Source: Hyphomonadaceae bacterium UBA1001 | Lineage (GTDB): Bacteria; Pseudomonadota; Alphaproteobacteria; Caulobacterales; Aquidulcibacteraceae | Direction: 5' to 3' | Length of the DNA: 5,361 nt | NCBI GenBank assembly: GCA_002291875.1 | Contig: DBAV01000224.1 | Location: 1,101-6,461, forward strand | Part shown: in pieces, positions 1 through 5,361 of the stretch | Position numbering within the stretch: the first letter of the stretch is position 1 | How the letters are laid out: each line of letters opens with the position of its first letter | Notes under the pieces: generated by a model | Told to the model about the DNA's origin: nothing | Databases searched by the model: none | The model's input: only the letters and a program-made list of their open reading frames with translations | Made by a program: the position numbers and the translations under genes

Positions 1-1
1 G

Positions 2-625
2 CGCCTGCTGGCGGCCGAGCTGGCCGATGTCGAGGGCGTGCGCGCGGTTTTCCACGACATCGACAGCATCGAGGCGGGCGCGGTCTTTCCCGAGCGTCTG
101 CGGGCCGGGCTGGCGTCGGCCGACGTGGTGCTGGTGGCGATCGGTCCGCGCTGGCCGACCGACCGGCTGCACGCTCAGACCGACTGGGTGCGCGAGGAAA
201 TCCGCCAGGCCCTGTCGGGTCGCGCGCGGGTGATCCCGGTCCTGATGAAGGGGGCGCCGATGCCGCCGCCCGATGCCCTGCCCGAGGCGCTGCACGGCCT
301 GGCCGAACGCAATGCGGTCTCGGTACGGGGGGTGGAATCGCTGCGCGCGGACCTGATGGCGCTGACCACGGCCCTGTTCGGCCAGCCCCGCCTGCCTCAA
401 CGCAAGGTGCCGCGCCCGCTGCGTGACGCCTTCGCACGGGTCGGGGCGGCGGTGGCGCTGTGGATCGTCGGCTGGCTGGTGGCGGGACAGGTTGTCACGC
501 GCATCGGCGAGGGTCAGTCGCTGGCGGTGCTGCTGGGCGGCCGCGTAGGCGTGCTGCTGGCCGCCATCGGCAGCCTGGTCGCGATGGTGTACCTTGCGTT
601 CTTTGCGTTCGCGCGCCGCCGCTGA
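2..625 (+). CDS. TIR-domain protein with two C-terminal membrane helices (5' end cut off by window)
   Basis: The frame is open from base 2 to a TGA at 623-625, giving 207 residues; the N-terminus, including the first TIR strand, lies outside the window. Visible TIR features, numbering from base 2, are the HDIDSIEAG segment (box-2-like loop, residues 18-26), the core strand DVVLVAIGPRW (41-51), the helix DWVREEI (61-67) and the following strand RVIPVLM (76-82). This is the layout of the TIR_2 family common in bacteria. Glu66 sits four residues after Trp62, where catalytic NAD-cleaving TIRs carry their glutamate, so NADase activity is possible but inferred. After a proline/arginine-rich linker (about 128-142) come two hydrophobic stretches, about 147-165 and 178-202, ending in RRR, which suggests membrane anchoring with an arginine-rich cytoplasmic tail. 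No partner gene is visible upstream. The family match is fairly secure; a defence or signalling role is only a hypothesis. The in-frame GTG at 38 is a valine codon inside the domain, not the start. Confidence 0.85.
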   Translation, partial: RLLAAELADVEGVRAVFHDIDSIEAGAVFPERLRAGLASADVVLVAIGPRWPTDRLHAQTDWVREEIRQALSGRARVIPVLMKGAPMPPPDALPEALHGLAERNAVSVRGVESLRADLMALTTALFGQPRLPQRKVPRPLRDAFARVGAAVALWIVGWLVAGQVVTRIGEGQSLAVLLGGRVGVLLAAIGSLVAMVYLAFFAFARRR

Positions 626-629
626 GGCG

Positions 630-1016
630 TCACATGCCCATCGCCATGCCGGGGCTGCCGCCCTGGCCGCGCGGGTCGAGCCCCTGCATCACCGTGCGGT
701 TGATGTCCACCAGCGTCTCGAAGTCACCGCCCCCGATCATCACCTCGGTCGAGTGGCGGTTCACGAACAGCGACAGCGAGATGATGCCGGCCCGCACTTC
801 CGGCGCCAGGCGGTTTTCGGCGCTGGCGCAGTCGGTCGCCAGCGCGCTCCACAGCCGCCGGTTCAGGTCGATTGCGGCGATCCGCTTGTGAATGTCGCTT
901 CGGTCGGCTGCGGCCGCCTCGATCAGCTGGGCCGTCACCCGGGCGAACAGGCGATACTCGGTCTCACGCGGCGACTCCGCTGTCAGGGCTGCCTTCTGAT
1001 AGGCGGTGACCGACAT
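630..1016 (-). CDS. flaF: Flagellar biosynthesis regulator FlaF
   Basis: The product is 128 residues and matches the FlaF family in length and pattern: an N-terminal AYQKA motif, then SPRETEYRLFARVT (15-28), a central NRRLWSALATDC (52-63) and a C-terminal SLFVNRHS...LVDINRTVMQGL. In Caulobacter and relatives FlaF is a small cytoplasmic protein required for flagellin synthesis or secretion and acts opposite FlbT, the repressor of flagellin translation. The gene lies downstream of flbT on the same strand and its first 53 bases overlap the flbT 3' end, so the two are surely co-transcribed and probably translationally coupled. The ATG at 1014-1016 is chosen because AAAGG lies 7 bases upstream and the conserved N-terminal block begins at once. 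The C-terminus ends in a short Gly/Met-rich tail (GSPGMAMGM). It converges on the TIR gene with 4 bases between the stop codons. Confidence 0.93.
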   Translation of the reverse strand: MSVTAYQKAALTAESPRETEYRLFARVTAQLIEAAAADRSDIHKRIAAIDLNRRLWSALATDCASAENRLAPEVRAGIISLSLFVNRHSTEVMIGGGDFETLVDINRTVMQGLDPRGQGGSPGMAMGM

Positions 1017-1401
1017 TGCCCAGCCTTTCTTCCTCGTAAGAGATCAGCCTGCGGCACCGCAGCAGGGCCTTGTACCACTCGCCGGCCATCACATCGCGCG
1101 AGATCGCGACGCATTCGGCCAGGATGTCAGGGTTGTGCACCACGCCCATGAACTCGGTCATGCGCAGCACGAAGTTGTCGTAATATGACTGGGCGCGGTC
1201 CTGATCGAGATACATCATCATCACCGAGAAATAGATGTGACGCGCGGGCGTCGTCACCTCTTCGGGTTGCATGATGTCCTTCTCGCGAAGGATCGAAGCC
1301 TTGTTCTGCAGCACAAGCACGCCGCGCCGGTCGCCGTTCATCATCACGGCACCGTTCACGACGAACTTCTCGCCCGGACGCAGCGAGATCTTGAGCGGCA
1401 T
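964..1401 (-). CDS. flbT: Flagellin post-transcriptional repressor FlbT
   Basis: The product is 145 residues with clear FlbT signatures: LRPGEKFVVNGAVM (7-20), NGDRRGVLVLQN (22-33), ILREKDIMQPEEVTTPAR (37-54) and a C-terminal YKALLRCRRLI (110-120). In Caulobacter FlbT associates with the 5' untranslated region of flagellin mRNA and lowers its translation and stability until the hook is finished; the same job is inferred here. The frame stays open upstream as far as 1944, but the ATG at 1399-1401 is chosen because the conserved N-terminal block starts there and GGAGGG lies 4 bases upstream. The conserved core ends near Leu127 (YEEERL); the last 18 residues form a low-conservation tail encoded mostly in the overlap with flaF. 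The promoter must lie in 1402-1503 or inside msrB. No flagellin gene is in view; in relatives it is often nearby. Confidence 0.94.
   Translation of the reverse strand: MPLKISLRPGEKFVVNGAVMMNGDRRGVLVLQNKASILREKDIMQPEEVTTPARHIYFSVMMMYLDQDRAQSYYDNFVLRMTEFMGVVHNPDILAECVAISRDVMAGEWYKALLRCRRLISYEEERLGNVGHRLSEGSPDSGVAA
1024..1035 (-). promoter_or_regulatory. flaF ribosome binding site inside flbT
   Basis: Read on the minus strand, this purine tract is GAGGAAGAAAGG, containing AAAGG 7 bases and GAGGA 14 bases before the flaF ATG. The same bases encode Glu-Glu-Glu-Arg (residues 123-126) of FlbT, so the signal doubles as the end of the FlbT core. Ribosomes finishing flbT run over this site and terminate 53 bases past the flaF start, an arrangement that favours translational coupling. 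Confidence 0.65.
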
Positions 1402-1405
1402 GCAG

Positions 1406-1411
1406 CCCTCC
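1406..1411 (-). promoter_or_regulatory. flbT ribosome binding site
   Basis: The minus strand reads GGAGGG followed by four bases (CTGC) and the ATG at 1399-1401. This near-perfect Shine-Dalgarno sequence decides the flbT start among the possible in-frame starts of a reading frame that stays open far into msrB. Confidence 0.75.
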
Positions 1412-1446
1412 GGCACGATCGGCCCAATGGATCGCGCCAATCTTGC

Positions 1447-1476
1447 CCCGCTTGTGCTAACGAAAGCTGAAGCGGG
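1447..1476. repeat. Imperfect inverted repeat in the flbT-msrB intergenic region
   Basis: The arms CCCGCTT (1447-1453) and AAGCGGG (1470-1476) are perfect 7-bp reverse complements separated by 16 bases. Inside, after two mismatched positions on each side, GCT (1456-1458) pairs with AGC (1465-1467), giving a 10-bp interrupted dyad around AACGAA. No T-run follows on either strand, so it does not look like a Rho-independent terminator. Its position in a divergent promoter region makes a protein-binding operator the more natural reading, but in such GC-rich DNA a chance dyad cannot be excluded. Confidence 0.4.
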
Positions 1477-1493
1477 CTGTCGCCGCCCGCCCC

Positions 1494-1497
1494 GGAG
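1494..1497 (+). promoter_or_regulatory. msrB ribosome binding site
   Basis: GGAG lies six bases before the ATG at 1504-1506. Together with the export signal that begins immediately after it, this fixes the msrB start. Confidence 0.6.
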
Positions 1498-1503
1498 TGC
1501 CGC

Positions 1504-2067
1504 ATGACCGATCCTGCCCGCCGCCGACTGCTGGTTGCCCTGCCTTTGCTGGCGGCAGGGTGGGCGTGTGCGCCGGGCGCGGACGGCGCGGCGCGCAACC
1601 GCCCACCGGCGGCCGACGACCCGTTCGCCGACAGCCCCTGGCGGCGACTGACCGAAGCGCAATGGCGCGAACGCCTGACGCCCGAGCAGTTCTCGGTGCT
1701 GCGCCAGCATGCCACCGAACGCGCCTTCACCAGCCCGCTGGACCGCGAGACGCGCGCGGGGGTCTATGCCTGCGCCGGCTGTGGCCTGCATTTGTTCGAG
1801 TCGCGCACCAAGTTCGACAGCGGCACCGGCTGGCCCAGCTTTTTCGACCACATCCCCGGCACGCTGGGGCGGTCTATCGACACCAGCTTTTTCATGACGC
1901 GCACCGAGTATCACTGCCTGCGCTGCCTGGGCCATCACGGCCACGTCTTTCCCGACGGGCCGCGCCCGACCGGCCTGCGCTATTGCAACAACGGGGATGC
2001 GCTCACATTCCTGCCTGGGCAGCTTCCCGAGCCTGCGTCAGCGACTGGCGTACCTGCCCCAGTGTGA
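1504..2067 (+). CDS. msrB: Peptide-methionine (R)-S-oxide reductase MsrB with export signal
   Basis: The product is 187 residues. MsrB reduces methionine-R-sulfoxide in damaged proteins. Diagnostic motifs are two zinc-binding CxxC pairs (Cys90/Cys93 and Cys138/Cys141), the FDSGTGWPSF loop (104-113), the HxxH-type block ending HGHVFPDGP (145-153) and the catalytic cysteine in RYCNNG (Cys161). Thr108 lies in the loop where some relatives place a recycling cysteine, so regeneration may need an external reductant. The N-terminus has a triple arginine (RRR, 6-8) before a hydrophobic stretch to about residue 21, then an alanine-rich linker before the catalytic domain (about 45-170). This suggests Tat or Sec export to the periplasm; a lipoprotein anchored at Cys22 is possible, but the GWAC context is a poor lipobox. 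Cytoplasmic MsrB proteins lack this leader. The last 21 codons overlap the 3' end of the convergent DsbD-like gene, and this tail lies beyond the conserved fold. Confidence 0.93.
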   Translation: MTDPARRRLLVALPLLAAGWACAPGADGAARNRPPAADDPFADSPWRRLTEAQWRERLTPEQFSVLRQHATERAFTSPLDRETRAGVYACAGCGLHLFESRTKFDSGTGWPSFFDHIPGTLGRSIDTSFFMTRTEYHCLRCLGHHGHVFPDGPRPTGLRYCNNGDALTFLPGQLPEPASATGVPAPV

Positions 2068-4243
2068 TCAGCCCGTCGCCCAGCACGACCGGCGCGCCGG
2101 CGGGCGGATACACCACATAGAGCGGCACCGCGCTGCGGCCGAACCGCGCCAGTTCGGCTGCGATCACCGCATCGCGCCGGGTCCAGTCCGCCACCAGATA
2201 GACCGCATCGGCGTCCTCGAGCGTGCGGCGAAAGCCGTCACCGCTCAGCACCGTCGCCTCGTTCACCTTGCAGCTGGCGCACCAGGCGGCGGTGAAATTG
2301 ACAAAGACGGTGCGTCCCTCGGCATTCAGGGCGGCGACGCGCTCGGGCGAGAAGGCCTGGGCCGTGATGGCGGCCGCGGGCGCAGGCGCGGGGTTCAGCG
2401 CGTCGGGCAGGAACCGCGCCGCACCCAGCGCCAGCACCACCGCGCTGGCCAGCGCCGCCACCCGCCAGCCCAGCGCGCCCGGCTGGGCCAGGGCCCAGAC
2501 CGCAAAGCCGGTCACCACCGCCCCGCCTGCCGCAACCAGGGCTCCCGACGGGCCGGTCTGCACCGCCAGCACCCAGCCCAGCCACACCGCCGCGCCGAAC
2601 ATCGGAAAGGCCAGCCCCTGGCGCAGCCGTTCCATCCAGGGGCCGGGGCGTGGCAGGCGCTCGGCGATCCGGGGCACGAAAGCCAGCGCCATGAAGGGCG
2701 CGGCAAACCCCAGCGCCAGCGCGGTGAACACCGCCAGGGTCACATGCGCCGGCTGGACCAGCGCCCAGCCCATCGCCGAGCCCATGAAGGGGCCCGTGCA
2801 GGGCGAGGCCACCACCACGGCCAGCGCGCCGGTGGCGAACGCGCCCCATGGCCCGCCCTTGCGGGTTGCGCCTTCGCCGACGCCGGACGGCGCGCCAAAG
2901 CCCACCCCGGTCAGCAGCATCGCCCCCATGGCCGTGAACAGCAGGGCCAGCACCAGCACCAGCCAGGGTTCCTGAAGCTGAAAGCCCCAGCCCAGCACCT
3001 CGCCCCCCGCACGCAGCGCGATCAAGAGGCCCGCCAGCGCCAGGAAGGTGACCAGTACCCCTGCGCCATACGCCAGGCCCTCGCGCCGGATCGCCGGCCC
3101 CTCGTGCGCCGCACGCCCCGTAAACGACACCGCCTTGACCGCCAGCACCGGAAACACGCACGGCATCAGGTTCAGGATCATTCCGCCCAGAAAGGCGAAC
3201 ACCAGCGCCGCCAGCAGCCCCAGACCGGCCGTGGACGGGTCGGCCGCCGCGCCCGCTGCACCGACCGTGGCGGGCAGGCCCAGCGTGGCCAGGGTGCGCG
3301 GCGCCTCCAGCACGGGTACGGGTCCGGGCCGCGCCGCAATCTCGAACACCTGCAGCACGCGCCCGTCCGCGTCCTCCAGCGCGACAACGCCCGCCAGCGG
3401 CGCGCCGCCCACCGGCAGGGCCTCGGTGCCGGTCAGGCTGATCGCGACCGTGTCCGCATCCGCCTGCGCGCCCTGGGACACCGAGGGCAGCACCGCGCCC
3501 TGCTCGAAGGCAAAGAAATACGCGCCGCCCGCGCCGGCCAGCACCTCGGCCAGGGGCGTGCCGGCGGGCACCTGGACGCTCAGCGTGCCGCCCGGCGCGG
3601 TGCCGGCCGTCACCACCGCCTTCACCTTGGGGGCCGGCCGGGGCGCGGCCGCCACGGCGGCCTCCAGCCGCGGCCCCCATGTGGCGTCCGCCCGGGTCGA
3701 TGCCGCCACCGGCACCTCGATGGCGAAAAACCCGTCCTGGGGGATGCACACCCGCTCGCACACCAGCCAGAACGCCTGCGCCTCCAGCCGCAGCGTCTGG
3801 CCGGGCCGGGCATTGGCGGGCACGGTCAGCGGCATCGCCAGCAGGACCTCGCCCGAAAAGCCGTAATTCATCAGGGTGTCGAAGGGCTGGCGCGTGGGGG
3901 CGGGCCAGACGATCGGGCCGACTTCGGCCCCGGGCGGCAGTGTCCAGGTGATCTCGGTCGGCAGGCCCGACTCGCCCGGATTGCGCCAATAGGTGTGCCA
4001 GCCGCGGGCCATCACCATGTTCAGCCCGACCCACACCCGCGCGCCGGGGGCGACGGCCTCGGCGCCCGAAACCAGCGTCGCCTCGACCTGGGGGGTGACC
4101 ACGCGCGGTCCGGGCGGGGTGGCCGGATTTGCTGCCCCCGCGGCCGGCAGGACCGCCCCGGGCGCCTGCGCGTGGGCCGGCATCGCCGCCAGCAGCAGGG
4201 CCGGCAGCAGGATCGACAGCAGGAACCGCAGAAGGTGCATCAT
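2003..4243 (-). CDS. dsbD: DsbD/ScsB-like transmembrane protein-disulfide reductase
   Basis: The product is 746 residues and carries electrons from cytoplasmic thioredoxin across the inner membrane to periplasmic thiol proteins. Domains in order are a signal peptide (1-25, cleavage after AHA); a large periplasmic domain (about 45-320) with GWHTYWRNPG (81-90) and the cysteine pair Cys162/Cys166; an eight-helix membrane domain (about 340-612) with Cys362 in MPCVFPV and Cys482 in SPCTGPF, the two redox cysteines of this fold; and a C-terminal thioredoxin domain with WCASC (Cys655/Cys658) and cis-proline 707. All six expected redox cysteines are present. The long N-terminal domain and the GWHTYW motif resemble ScsB proteins more than E. 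coli DsbD (565 residues), so the symbol is family-level. Tandem ATGs open the gene; 4241-4243 is taken, with a weak AGAGA upstream. A further in-frame ATG at 4345 would place 34 non-signal residues before the leader and is unlikely. The 3' end overlaps msrB, a possible client. Confidence 0.92.
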   Translation of the reverse strand: MMHLLRFLLSILLPALLLAAMPAHAQAPGAVLPAAGAANPATPPGPRVVTPQVEATLVSGAEAVAPGARVWVGLNMVMARGWHTYWRNPGESGLPTEITWTLPPGAEVGPIVWPAPTRQPFDTLMNYGFSGEVLLAMPLTVPANARPGQTLRLEAQAFWLVCERVCIPQDGFFAIEVPVAASTRADATWGPRLEAAVAAAPRPAPKVKAVVTAGTAPGGTLSVQVPAGTPLAEVLAGAGGAYFFAFEQGAVLPSVSQGAQADADTVAISLTGTEALPVGGAPLAGVVALEDADGRVLQVFEIAARPGPVPVLEAPRTLATLGLPATVGAAGAAADPSTAGLGLLAALVFAFLGGMILNLMPCVFPVLAVKAVSFTGRAAHEGPAIRREGLAYGAGVLVTFLALAGLLIALRAGGEVLGWGFQLQEPWLVLVLALLFTAMGAMLLTGVGFGAPSGVGEGATRKGGPWGAFATGALAVVVASPCTGPFMGSAMGWALVQPAHVTLAVFTALALGFAAPFMALAFVPRIAERLPRPGPWMERLRQGLAFPMFGAAVWLGWVLAVQTGPSGALVAAGGAVVTGFAVWALAQPGALGWRVAALASAVVLALGAARFLPDALNPAPAPAAAITAQAFSPERVAALNAEGRTVFVNFTAAWCASCKVNEATVLSGDGFRRTLEDADAVYLVADWTRRDAVIAAELARFGRSAVPLYVVYPPAGAPVVLGDGLITLGQVRQSLTQAREAAQAGM

Positions 4244-4386
4244 CGCCGCGTCTCTAGCCGCCGCGTGGACGGGCCGAAAGCCCCGCCCGGGGCAGGTGGT
4301 GATCCATGCGGCAATGTGCGGCGTAAAGGCTGGGTCGCGGTGCATCCCGCACGGGGCCCGGCCCGTTTCCTGCAGATCGCGAGGCC
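4244..4386. promoter_or_regulatory. Divergent intergenic region between the DsbD-like gene and the permease gene
   Basis: These 143 bases lie between two divergent start codons and should hold both promoters. I find no convincing -35/-10 pair, operator or riboswitch. The only structure is a weak 4-bp hairpin GGGC/GCCC at 4271-4283, unremarkable at this base composition. Ribosome binding sites at both ends are weak: AGAGA (4251-4255, minus strand) for the DsbD-like gene, and GAGG (4381-4384), only two bases before the permease ATG. Confidence 0.4.
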
Positions 4387-5361
4387 ATGCTCTCGAACGC
4401 GCTGAAAATGCTGCTCGGCGACCCGGTCAAGTATGCCGGGCTGGTGTTCGGGGTCGCCTTCGCGACCCTGCTGATCACCCAGCAGCTGGCCATCTTCACC
4501 TGGCTGATGTCGCGTTCGGCCAATCCGGTCATCAATGTCTCCGAAGCGCAGGTGTGGGTGATGGACCCGCGCGTGCGCGCCGTCGAACAGCCCCTCGGCC
4601 TGCCCGACCAGGCGGTGTTCCGCGTCCGCGGCGTGGAAGGGGTGGCGTGGGCGGTGCCGTATTCGCGCGCCACCAGTTCGGCCCAGACACTCGAGGGGCG
4701 CGTCGTCGGCATCACCGTCACCGGCCTCGACGAGCGCAGCTTCATCGGCGCGCCGCGCGACATCGACGCGGCCACGCTGCAATCGCTGCGCGCGCCCGGC
4801 GCGATCGTCCTCGACCGCGAGACGGTGGGCCAGATCTGGCCCGGCCTGGACCCCGAACAGGCCATCGGCCGCACCTTCGAGATCAACGACAACCGGGTCG
4901 TGGTCAGCGGCATCGGCAATGCGCTGCCGGGCTTTGTCTCCAACAATCAGGGCTTCATGCGCTATGCCGAGGCCGTGCGCATCCTGCCGCCGGTGCGCAA
5001 CACCATGTCCTATGTGCTGGCCCAGCCGGCGCAGGGCGTTTCGCCCGCGGTGCTGGCCGCCCGCATCGAGGCCGAGACCGGCCTGAAGGCCCGCACGCGC
5101 GACCAGTTCCTCTGGGAAAGCATCCGCGAGCTGGCTGCCGAGGGCGGCATCGTCCCCAGCTTTGCCACCACCGTCCTACTGGGGATCATTGTCGGCGCGG
5201 CGATCACCGGGCTGACCCTGTCGCTGTTCGTGCAGGAGAACTTGCGCCAGTTCGGCGCCCTCAAGGCCATCGGTGTCACCAATGGCCAGATCCTCGGCAT
5301 GGTGGGCGCCCAGACGGCCCTGGTGGGCATCACCGGGTTCGGCCTCGGCATTGGCGGGACG
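4387..5361 (+). CDS. ABC transporter permease, FtsX/DevC-MacB type (3' end cut off by window)
   Basis: The frame runs from the ATG at 4387 to the right edge without a stop (325 residues seen; the family is usually about 380-400). The first membrane helix is about 17-39 (YAGLVFGVAFATLLI), followed by a periplasmic MacB-like domain (about 43-255), a second helix (about 257-281), then the signature QENLRQFGALKAIGVTNGQI (283-302), the cytoplasmic coupling segment of FtsX-domain permeases, and the start of a third helix. Such permeases work with a separate ATPase and usually a HlyD-type adaptor, exporting substrates or driving envelope processes by mechanotransmission; the closest group seems to be DevC. 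Those partners would be expected just downstream and are not visible, and the substrate cannot be inferred. The start is supported by the N-terminal pattern; the GAGG two bases upstream is too close for an ideal binding site. The ATG at 4408 (residue 8) has no better signal. Confidence 0.88.
   Translation, partial: MLSNALKMLLGDPVKYAGLVFGVAFATLLITQQLAIFTWLMSRSANPVINVSEAQVWVMDPRVRAVEQPLGLPDQAVFRVRGVEGVAWAVPYSRATSSAQTLEGRVVGITVTGLDERSFIGAPRDIDAATLQSLRAPGAIVLDRETVGQIWPGLDPEQAIGRTFEINDNRVVVSGIGNALPGFVSNNQGFMRYAEAVRILPPVRNTMSYVLAQPAQGVSPAVLAARIEAETGLKARTRDQFLWESIRELAAEGGIVPSFATTVLLGIIVGAAITGLTLSLFVQENLRQFGALKAIGVTNGQILGMVGAQTALVGITGFGLGIGGT

Larger units (their letters stand above)
1402..1503. promoter_or_regulatory. 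Divergent intergenic region between flbT and msrB
   Basis: These 102 bases separate the starts of flbT (leftward) and msrB (rightward) and should hold the promoters of both. I cannot identify a confident -35/-10 pair for either gene. Visible elements are a ribosome binding site at each end, a dyad with 7-bp arms in the middle (1447-1476), and a small inverted repeat CGATC/GATCG at 1416-1420 and 1430-1434. The central stretch around 1452-1471 is more AT-rich than its surroundings, which would suit a promoter or a regulator binding site. Confidence 0.5.

Noticed and set aside
27..1151. Plus-strand open frames at 27-233, 460-891, 594-1151 and 1006-1188
   Set aside because: They lie in other frames of, or antisense to, the TIR, flaF and flbT genes, have no recognisable domain, and have compositions typical of shadow frames.
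1422..1440. Sigma-54-like promoter (TGGCGCG...TTGGGC on the minus strand) upstream of flbT
   Set aside because: The GG and downstream G-rich elements are one base too far apart for the strict -24/-12 spacing and the -12 GC is missing, so it is only a near miss, although a flagellar gene would suit such a promoter.
1402..1944. N-terminal extension of FlbT by 181 residues
   Set aside because: The extension is antisense to msrB and has no similarity to FlbT. The conserved FlbT N-terminus and a strong GGAGGG site mark the start at 1401.
2238..4034. 598-codon open frame on the minus strand in another frame of the DsbD-like gene
   Set aside because: Arg/Gly/Ala-rich, no ribosome binding site or domain, and fully inside the real coding region; a composition artefact.
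4271..4283. Short hairpin GGGC/GCCC in the DsbD-permease intergenic region
   Set aside because: A 4-bp stem is expected by chance in DNA this GC-rich and has no T-run or known motif.
1997..4405. 802-codon open frame on the plus strand, antisense to the whole DsbD-like gene
   Set aside because: Its product is a low-complexity Arg/Gln/His/Gly-rich string with no recognisable domain, while the opposite strand encodes a complete DsbD-like protein with signal peptide, membrane helices and all redox cysteines. Such shadow frames are expected when third positions are nearly all G or C.
4254..4946. 180- and 230-codon minus-strand open frames antisense to the permease
   Set aside because: No domain or ribosome binding site, and low-complexity products; the plus strand encodes a convincing ABC permease over the same bases.

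Overview
The window is a densely packed, strongly GC-rich stretch (codon third positions almost all G or C). It most likely comes from an alphaproteobacterial chromosome of the Rhodobacterales type. The best clue is an adjacent flbT-flaF pair, the alphaproteobacterial flagellin regulators. The export-type MsrB and the ScsB-like disulfide reductase fit this. The assignment is inferred from gene content and composition; there is no rRNA or other taxonomic marker here.

Layout, left to right: (1) 2-625 (+), the 3' part of a TIR-domain gene whose product ends in two predicted membrane helices; the 5' end lies outside the window. (2) 630-1016 (-) flaF and 964-1401 (-) flbT, a translationally overlapping flagellar regulatory pair transcribed leftward, tail-to-tail with the TIR gene across only 4 bases. 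(3) 1402-1503, a short divergent intergenic region with strong ribosome binding sites at both ends and an imperfect dyad. (4) 1504-2067 (+) msrB, a methionine-R-sulfoxide reductase with an export signal. (5) 2003-4243 (-), a large three-part DsbD/ScsB-like membrane thiol reductase whose 3' end overlaps that of msrB by 65 bp. (6) 4244-4386, a second divergent intergenic region. (7) 4387 to the right edge (+), the first 325 codons of a DevC/MacB-type ABC transporter permease, still open at the edge.

Three themes emerge. flbT and flaF tune flagellin production. msrB and the DsbD-like protein make a plausible extracytoplasmic redox-repair pair: MsrB repairs oxidised methionine, and the DsbD-like protein carries electrons across the inner membrane to periplasmic thiol enzymes. 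The TIR protein and the ABC permease are the edges of neighbouring units whose partners are out of view. Both convergent junctions leave no room for an intergenic terminator.

I see no tRNA, rRNA, insertion sequence, CRISPR array or phage gene. No multi-gene novel system can be demonstrated. The observations most worth following are the TIR protein with membrane helices and the overlapping msrB/dsbD gene pair.
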